The notes below the pieces were generated by a model. The model was not told the DNA's origin, did not search any database, and worked only from the letters and a program-made list of their open reading frames with translations. A stretch of DNA of 64,000 nucleotides from assembly GCF_041429795.1 (NCBI RefSeq), contig NZ_CP163424.1, forward strand, positions 2,110,001-2,174,000, given 5' to 3'. This stretch comes from Algimonas porphyrae. Its GTDB lineage: Bacteria; Pseudomonadota; Alphaproteobacteria; Caulobacterales; Maricaulaceae. Made by a program: the position numbers and the translations under genes. Every line of letters begins with the position of its first letter. The stretch's first letter is position 1. Shown here piece after piece: positions 59,260 through 64,000 of this stretch.

Positions 59260-59915
59260 GTTTTGAATGTCGCGATTTCGTCTAGTGACTTCTTTTCCAG
59301 CGCATGGGCCGGGACGGTGCAGCCCTCCGCCGGGTAGCCGACAACCAGAAGCACGAAGGGCTTTTCCGTATCGGGCCGACCGCAAATCTCCCGCAGGAAT
59401 GTCATCGGTGCGGGCGTGTGGGTCAAGGTTCCTAACCCGACCGAATGAAGCGCCGTGATCAACATGCCGGTCGCCAGACCGACCGATTCCGTCACATAGT
59501 AGTTCTTGCCGTGATCGCCGCGTTTCTGCGCGAAGACTGCGATCAGCCAAGGGGCGGTTTCCAGAAACGGCTTGTGATCATCTGTTCCAAGCGGTTCCAG
59601 CGCGTCCAGCCATTCATCGGACGCCCGACCGGCGTAAAAGGCGCGCTCTTCGGCTTCTGCCGCTTCGCGGATCGCCTTTTTCGTCGTCAGGTCGGAAATG
59701 GCGACGAAGTGCCAAGGCTGGAAGTTCGCGCCGCTCGGTGCCGTTCCAGCGACCTGTATAGCCGTTTCGATGAGGTGTTGCGGCACGACCTGATCAGAAA
59801 AGTCACGGATCGTTCGGCGCTTGGCCATGTGTGCGCGGAAGGCCTCAAGCCGCATCGCCATTTCGTCTTCTGAGAGGGCTTCATACCCGGTCAGTGGAAC
59901 GGTCCGGGCACTCAC
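59256..59915 (-). CDS. Nitroreductase-fold flavoprotein, iodotyrosine-deiodinase-like
   Basis: 219 residues. Flavin-binding features: MAKRRTIRDFSDQVVP and IQVAGTAPSGANFQPWHFVA. The later ESVGLATGMLITALHSVGLG, TLTHTPAPMTFLREICGRP and GYPAEGCTVPAHALEKKSLD follow the order seen in iodotyrosine deiodinase (IYD) and its bacterial homologues rather than NfsA/NfsB. The FMN-contacting arginines are conserved. Activity on halotyrosines is possible but unproven. Converges with the DUF3806 gene (4-nt overlap) and overlaps tdh at its start by 4 nt. Confidence 0.85.
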   Translation of the reverse strand: MSARTVPLTGYEALSEDEMAMRLEAFRAHMAKRRTIRDFSDQVVPQHLIETAIQVAGTAPSGANFQPWHFVAISDLTTKKAIREAAEAEERAFYAGRASDEWLDALEPLGTDDHKPFLETAPWLIAVFAQKRGDHGKNYYVTESVGLATGMLITALHSVGLGTLTHTPAPMTFLREICGRPDTEKPFVLLVVGYPAEGCTVPAHALEKKSLDEIATFKT

Positions 59916-60958
59916 AACTGCGTCCAGTCCAAAATGACCTTTCCGGTCTTGCCTGTCTCCATCAGATCGAAGGCCTGCTGGAAATCCCGCGCAGCGAAGC
60001 GGTGCGTAATCATCGGCTTCATATCCATACCGCTATCCAGCATGGCGAGCATCTTGTACCAGGTCTCATACATCTGGCGGCCATAAATGCCTTTCAGGTT
60101 CAGGGCCTTGCCGACGATCTTGGCCAGATCGACCGGATAGGGCTGCGCCGGGATGCCGAGCATGGCAATATTGCCGCCCATCAGCATCGTATCGAGCATC
60201 TGATCGAAGGCGGGCTTTGCGCCGCTCATCTCCAGACCGATATCGAACCCCTCTGTCATTCCGATGTCAGCCATGACCGCTTTCAGATCCTGGTTCATCG
60301 TGTTGACCATCGTCGTTCGCCGCGTCAGCGTTTTCGCAAAGTCCAGCCGCCAGTCATTAATGTCGGTCAGCACGACACGGCGTGCGCCGGCGCGTTCGCA
60401 GACGCGCGCCGCCATGATGCCGATCGGACCTGCACCCGTAATCAGGACATCTTCGCCCACCAGATCATAGGCGAGAGCCGTGTGGACCGCATTGCCCAGC
60501 GGATCGAGAATCGCAGCCACTTCGATATCGAAATCATCGCCCAGCGGGATCACGTTGAATTCCGGTAAAGCCAGATATTCGGCGAAAGCGCCCGGCAGAT
60601 TGACACCGATGCCTTTCGTGTCCGGATCGAGATGAAACTTGCCGGCCCGTGCGTTGCGGGACTTCCGCCCGACGACATGGCCTTCGCCGCTGACACGTTC
60701 GCCGATCTTGACCCGCGTGACGGTGCTCCCGACAGCGGCGACGGTTCCGCCATATTCGTGGCCGACCACCATCGGAACGGGGACGTTGTTCTGTGCCCAG
60801 TCGTCCCACTTGTAGATATGCATGTCCGTGCCGCAGATCGCTGTGCGCTCAATCCGGATCAGGACTTCATTGGGCGCGATCTCCGGCACAGGCACGTCCT
60901 GCATCCAGAGGCCTTTTTCCGCTTTGGCCTTGACGAGGGCTTTCATCGTCTGAGTCAT
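59912..60958 (-). CDS. tdh: L-threonine 3-dehydrogenase lacking structural-zinc cysteines
   Basis: Zn/NAD alcohol-dehydrogenase-type enzyme, 348 residues from ATG 60958. Catalytic-zinc region TAICGTDMHIYKWDDWAQ and VPMVVGHEYGG are intact, as is NAD motif VLITGAGPIGIMAARVCERA. E. coli Tdh carries four structural-zinc cysteines after GEGH; here the same stretch reads VVGRKSRNARAGKFHLDPDT with none. ANNs of this type occur in other alphaproteobacteria (from memory). No kbl (2-amino-3-ketobutyrate ligase) partner is adjacent. Overlaps the deiodinase-like gene by 4 nt. Confidence 0.92.
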   Translation of the reverse strand: MTQTMKALVKAKAEKGLWMQDVPVPEIAPNEVLIRIERTAICGTDMHIYKWDDWAQNNVPVPMVVGHEYGGTVAAVGSTVTRVKIGERVSGEGHVVGRKSRNARAGKFHLDPDTKGIGVNLPGAFAEYLALPEFNVIPLGDDFDIEVAAILDPLGNAVHTALAYDLVGEDVLITGAGPIGIMAARVCERAGARRVVLTDINDWRLDFAKTLTRRTTMVNTMNQDLKAVMADIGMTEGFDIGLEMSGAKPAFDQMLDTMLMGGNIAMLGIPAQPYPVDLAKIVGKALNLKGIYGRQMYETWYKMLAMLDSGMDMKPMITHRFAARDFQQAFDLMETGKTGKVILDWTQL

Positions 60959-61006
60959 GTTGCAGCTCCAATATCGCAGTCTCGACCAAGCGGCCAAGGC
61001 GTGAAC

Positions 61007-61042
61007 CCTGAATATTAAATCCTGAATCGTGAACCCTGAATA
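61007..61042. repeat. Three 14-bp-spaced CCTGAAT repeats upstream of tdh
   Basis: CCTGAAT cores begin at 61008, 61022 and 61036, exactly 14 bp apart; the outer two extend to CGTGAACCCTGAAT (61001-61014 and 61029-61042). The array starts about 50 nt upstream of the tdh ATG in the tdh/UDG divergent region. It may be a set of operator half-sites or a short simple repeat. Confidence 0.5.
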
Positions 61043-61133
61043 AGGCAACAAACCGGGACTTCACCTATTATCTTGTCATCATGGTGGAAAGCTATGCCCC
61101 TTGGGCCATGCCGTCACCCGAAAGGAACCTTCC

Positions 61134-61751
61134 ATGTCGTCACTGCAGTCCCTGGTTCAGACCATTCGCGCCTGCGACGTGTGCGCCCATTCGACACCGC
61201 CCCTGCCAGTGACGCCAAACCCGATCCTGCGCGCCAGCGAACACGCGAAAATACGCATCATCAGCCAGGCTCCGGGAACGCTCGCGCATGCCAGTTCCCT
61301 GCCGTTCAACGATCCGAGCGGGCGGCGCTTGCGGGACTGGCTGGGGGTCAATCCGGCGACTTTCTATGACACTGACAATTTTGCGATCACGCCGATGGGC
61401 TTCTGCTTTCCGGGTCAGGACGCGAAAGGCGGTGACCTTCCGCCGCGCCCTGAATGCGCCCCGCTATGGCAGGCCAGGCTGGATGCAAAGCTCCAGAATG
61501 TGGAGTTGATCCTGCTGGTCGGGCTTTATGCCGTGAAACATTATCTGGGCCCGACCGCCGAGCGAACGCTGACCGAGACCGTCCGAAACTGGCGCCACTA
61601 CGGCCCCCGCATCATGCCCCTGCCCCATCCGTCATGGCGCAATAATGCCTGGATCAAAACGCATGACTGGTTTGCCGATGAATTAGCGGAATTGCGGCGG
61701 CGCGTCGACGATCTGGTCACGCGTCACGACGCGGATATTGGCATTCGCTGA
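61134..61751 (+). CDS. Uracil-DNA glycosylase-fold family protein
   Basis: 205 residues from the ATG at 61134, behind AAGGAACC; an earlier ATG 33 nt upstream has no site. Family features: IIQAPG-like segment RIISQAPGTLAHASSLPFND, then TDNFAITPMGFCFPG and ILLVGLYAVKHYLG, and C-terminal MPLPHPSWRNNAWIKTHDWF. It fits the uracil-DNA glycosylase superfamily branch often annotated only at family level (two N-terminal cysteines, ACDVCAHS, are present without the full Fe-S set). Repair activity is unproven. Its last 69 nt overlap pbpC antisense. Confidence 0.85.
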   Translation: MSSLQSLVQTIRACDVCAHSTPPLPVTPNPILRASEHAKIRIISQAPGTLAHASSLPFNDPSGRRLRDWLGVNPATFYDTDNFAITPMGFCFPGQDAKGGDLPPRPECAPLWQARLDAKLQNVELILLVGLYAVKHYLGPTAERTLTETVRNWRHYGPRIMPLPHPSWRNNAWIKTHDWFADELAELRRRVDDLVTRHDADIGIR

Positions 61752-63674
61752 ACGCCCCAGACGATCAACCGCACTGATTTTATAGAAACCGGCATTGCGG
61801 GGGGTCCAGACCGCCAGTCCCGCCTCTTTGCGCACGGCCTGACCGGAAACGAAGAGTGTCACGGGCTCGTCGCTGTCGACAGCGATCGACAGGCCGCGAT
61901 CGCTAGCCAGAACGTCCGTCCCGTCTGCCGGGAACAGAATGACAGGCCCCCTATCCGTCTCTGACGGCAGAGTAGACAAGGCCTCGGGCGCCTCCGTCAC
62001 GCGCTGTGAACTGTCATCGTCCAGGAACGGCGCTGCAAGATCGAACAGCAAGGGCGCTGCCGACGCGCGCCCTGTCTGTCCCGGACGCGGCGCACCGTCA
62101 GGGCGACCGGTCCAGACGATAATGACGTAATCACCCGCAAGACCTGCTGCCCAGCTATCCCGGAAGCCGTAGGAGGTCCCGGTCTTGTAGGCGACACGTC
62201 CGACACCCTGCATGTTGGCAAAGCCTTTCGGCACGGGCGCGTCCCGCAAGGCGTCGACGATCGCGGCGGCGGTTGCCTCTGAAACCAGTCTATAGCGATC
62301 CCCCTCCGGCGCGTCGGGCGTCCATCGGAGAGGTCCCGCCTCCCCACCATTGGCCAAGGCCGTATAGAGCACGACCAGATCGCGCGCCGACAATCCCGTT
62401 CCACCGAGCGCCAGGGCGAGGCCGTCTCCCTGTGCATCGCCGATCCGTCCTCGCGCCTGCGGCCCCGCAGCCGACATGGCGGCGCGGAACCGATCAGCCC
62501 CGACGGCATGAAGCGCCATCACGGCCGGGACATTCAGCGAATGCTGAAGCGCTTCACGGATCGTAACCTGACCATGATAGCGCCGCGTGAAATTCTCCGG
62601 ACGATAGGAACCGAACCGGGTTGGCGCATCGCGCACATCGCTCTGCAGATCGAGCGTACCGTCATCGCGGGCCATGGCATAGATGAATGGCTTCAGAGTT
62701 GAGCCAGGCGAGCGGACCCGGTCCGTCATGTCGATCCAGCCCCCTGCATGATGCCGCGCGCCCGTCCCGACAAGCGCTCTCACCTCACGACTCGGGGCAT
62801 GAACGATCAGAGCGGCAGCATTGACGGGGACGGCCTGTCTGGTCGTCCAGGCGGCCAGAAGACGCGTTGCGCGCGCCTGCTCATCCGGGTCCAGCGTACT
62901 GATCCCGTCGCCGAAGGTCTGATGGGCGAGAATATCCCGATCCGGCAGGGCCTGTCTGGCCGTGGGAACGGGTTGCAACTTGGCCGCTGTCGCCATGTCA
63001 GGGTCGATCAGATCCGCATCCAGCATTCTGTCGATGATCCGGTCGCGTCCCGCCTTGGCGGCCACGGGATTGCGGTCGGGCCGTCTGGCTTCCGGCGACT
63101 GCGGCAAGGCGAGCAGCAAAGCGATCTCGTCAACCGTCAGATACCGCGCCGACTTGCCCAACCAGATCCGGCTTGCCGCTTCGATCCCTTCAATGTTGGA
63201 TCCGTAGGAAATCCGCGTCAGATAACGCTCCAACTGCTCGCGCTTACCCATGCGCAGATCAAGCCGGACGGCTTCCAGCGCCTCGATCATCTTGGTGGGG
63301 ACGGTTCGCGGTCGCGGCCTGTATTGGCGTCCCAGCTGCTGGGTAATGGTCGATGCGCCTGACACGATCTCCCCGGCGCTCAGATTGCTGCGCAGAGCCC
63401 GCCCGATCGCCAGCACATCCACGCCGACATGCCGATGAAAGCGCCGATCCTCGATCGCGATCAGAGCCGCAATGAATGCGGGATCGACCGCCGCCAGATC
63501 GACCGGCAGTCGAATGCGCCCATCATCGACAGACGCCATGTGCAGCACCGTCCCGTCCCGCGCCTGCAGAACGGACGATACGCTGTCGGCATCCTCGGGC
63601 AGGACCGGGGACGCCAGCCAGCCTAGCGCCAGTACGGCGCAGGCGATCGCGGCTATGGTGCGGCGTCTGATCAC
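61683..63674 (-). CDS. pbpC: Penicillin-binding protein 1C
   Basis: Bifunctional peptidoglycan synthase partnered with an alpha-2-macroglobulin. 663 residues: N-terminal membrane anchor (AAIACAVLALGWLASPVL), GT51 with AALIAIEDRRFHRHVGVDV and SGASTITQQL, transpeptidase SxxK in RSPGSTLKPFIYAMARDD, SxN in LQHSLNVPAVMALHAVG, KTGT in YKTGTSYGFRDSWAAGL, and a C-terminal BiPBP_C-type beta domain (about 570-663). Start overlaps the upstream alpha-2-macroglobulin stop by 4 nt. The 3' end overlaps the UDG-like gene antisense. Confidence 0.95.
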   Translation of the reverse strand: MIRRRTIAAIACAVLALGWLASPVLPEDADSVSSVLQARDGTVLHMASVDDGRIRLPVDLAAVDPAFIAALIAIEDRRFHRHVGVDVLAIGRALRSNLSAGEIVSGASTITQQLGRQYRPRPRTVPTKMIEALEAVRLDLRMGKREQLERYLTRISYGSNIEGIEAASRIWLGKSARYLTVDEIALLLALPQSPEARRPDRNPVAAKAGRDRIIDRMLDADLIDPDMATAAKLQPVPTARQALPDRDILAHQTFGDGISTLDPDEQARATRLLAAWTTRQAVPVNAAALIVHAPSREVRALVGTGARHHAGGWIDMTDRVRSPGSTLKPFIYAMARDDGTLDLQSDVRDAPTRFGSYRPENFTRRYHGQVTIREALQHSLNVPAVMALHAVGADRFRAAMSAAGPQARGRIGDAQGDGLALALGGTGLSARDLVVLYTALANGGEAGPLRWTPDAPEGDRYRLVSEATAAAIVDALRDAPVPKGFANMQGVGRVAYKTGTSYGFRDSWAAGLAGDYVIIVWTGRPDGAPRPGQTGRASAAPLLFDLAAPFLDDDSSQRVTEAPEALSTLPSETDRGPVILFPADGTDVLASDRGLSIAVDSDEPVTLFVSGQAVRKEAGLAVWTPRNAGFYKISAVDRLGRSANANIRVVTRDQIVDAPPQFR

Positions 63675-64000
63675 AGGGTTGGCGGCGGAGTCACGGCTAT
63701 GCGGCCACCCGCCGTCGATGCCATGCGGCTGGGGCGGTACATATCTTCCAGATGCGCGCCCGGAAGGGCGAAATCCCCCTGCGTCGTCGCCCGCAGCACA
63801 TAGGCCAGACGCCGCGCCGGTTCGTCCCAGCGCGTATCCGTGCGCCAGGACGCAACGAACCGGTCATCGCGGGCTTCCGTCATGTCGACCGACGATAGCA
63901 CGCCGAGCCAGCCAAACGGTCCGGTGTCCCCCGCATCGTCTGCATTCAGGACGGTTTCGATTTCAAACCCTGCCGGTAGAAGATCGGCCAGGACCCACAT
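63671..64000 (-). CDS. Bacterial alpha-2-macroglobulin, C-terminal part (runs off the window)
   Basis: Only the last 109 codons are inside. The segment WVLADLLPAGFEIETVLNAD and RRLAYVLRATTQGDFALPGA followed by MYRPSRMASTAGGRIAV matches the receptor-binding-domain end of YfhM-type bacterial alpha-2-macroglobulins, periplasmic protease traps that are encoded beside pbpC in many proteobacteria. The identification is supported by this pairing. The thioester region would lie outside the window and cannot be checked. The first codon shown is not a real start. Confidence 0.85.
   Translation of the reverse strand: MWVLADLLPAGFEIETVLNADDAGDTGPFGWLGVLSSVDMTEARDDRFVASWRTDTRWDEPARRLAYVLRATTQGDFALPGAHLEDMYRPSRMASTAGGRIAVTPPPTL

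Overview
The window looks like a chromosomal segment of a GC-rich alphaproteobacterium. Four things point there: a nuoA-to-nuoL respiratory complex I operon with a long, C-terminally extended NuoE; the gene order ftsZ-lpxC-bamD-recN-ligA; the order erpA/dgt/SPOR/nagZ/scpA/scpB/tatABC/LysM/yajC/secD/secF; and a GTTC-N7-GTTC SOS box in front of uvrA. A Maricaulales/Hyphomonadales-type marine bacterium is my inference, not shown by the sequence. I see no tRNA, rRNA, CRISPR, insertion sequence or prophage.

Layout. 1-10324: nuo operon on the minus strand (nuoA first, nuoL running off the left edge), mostly with 1-4 nt overlaps and a small coiled-coil gene inserted between nuoF and nuoG. 10.5-18.4 kb: YcgN-like protein, a class A penicillin-binding protein, a secreted PAN+CAP protein, a TPR regulator-like protein, a lipoprotein, trhO, a glutathione S-transferase and a YbjN-family gene. 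18.4-22.2 kb: proC, an OmpR/EnvZ-type two-component pair and ilvE. 22.2-23.1 kb: a 0.9-kb gene-free, hairpin-rich stretch. 23.1-33 kb: DUF1428, ssb and uvrA diverging around an SOS box, a small secreted protein, a TonB-domain/membrane protein pair, trmFO, an NDUFAF6-like protein and sodB. 33-43 kb: secF, secD, yajC, LysM protein, tatCBA, scpBA, nagZ, SPOR protein and dgt, all on the minus strand, then erpA diverging. 43.4-47.5 kb: lipoprotein with an HExxH motif, M28 peptidase, fatty-acid desaturase, carbonic anhydrase. 47.5-54.7 kb: ligA, recN, bamD, lpxC, ftsZ. 54.9-64 kb: Bcr/CflA transporter, acyl-CoA synthetase, threonine dehydratase-like enzyme, a low-GC DUF3806 gene, an iodotyrosine-deiodinase-like nitroreductase, tdh, a uracil-DNA-glycosylase-fold protein, pbpC and the 3' end of an alpha-2-macroglobulin gene.

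Most of this is housekeeping: NADH oxidation, Sec and Tat export, envelope and peptidoglycan synthesis, cell division, DNA repair and tRNA U34/U54 modification. The strongest oddity is that two conserved genes 4 kb apart, the YbjN-family gene and ilvE, each carry a single in-frame TAG. In both, the reading frame continues past it into a family-like C-terminus and ends at a normal stop. TAG also ends more than a dozen intact genes here, so global reassignment is excluded. Readthrough, real truncation or sequence error remain open. Other points worth a second look are a threonine dehydrogenase lacking its structural-zinc cysteines, complex I-linked accessory proteins, and missing neighbours in otherwise conserved gene blocks (argS, serS/surE/pcm, ftsQA).
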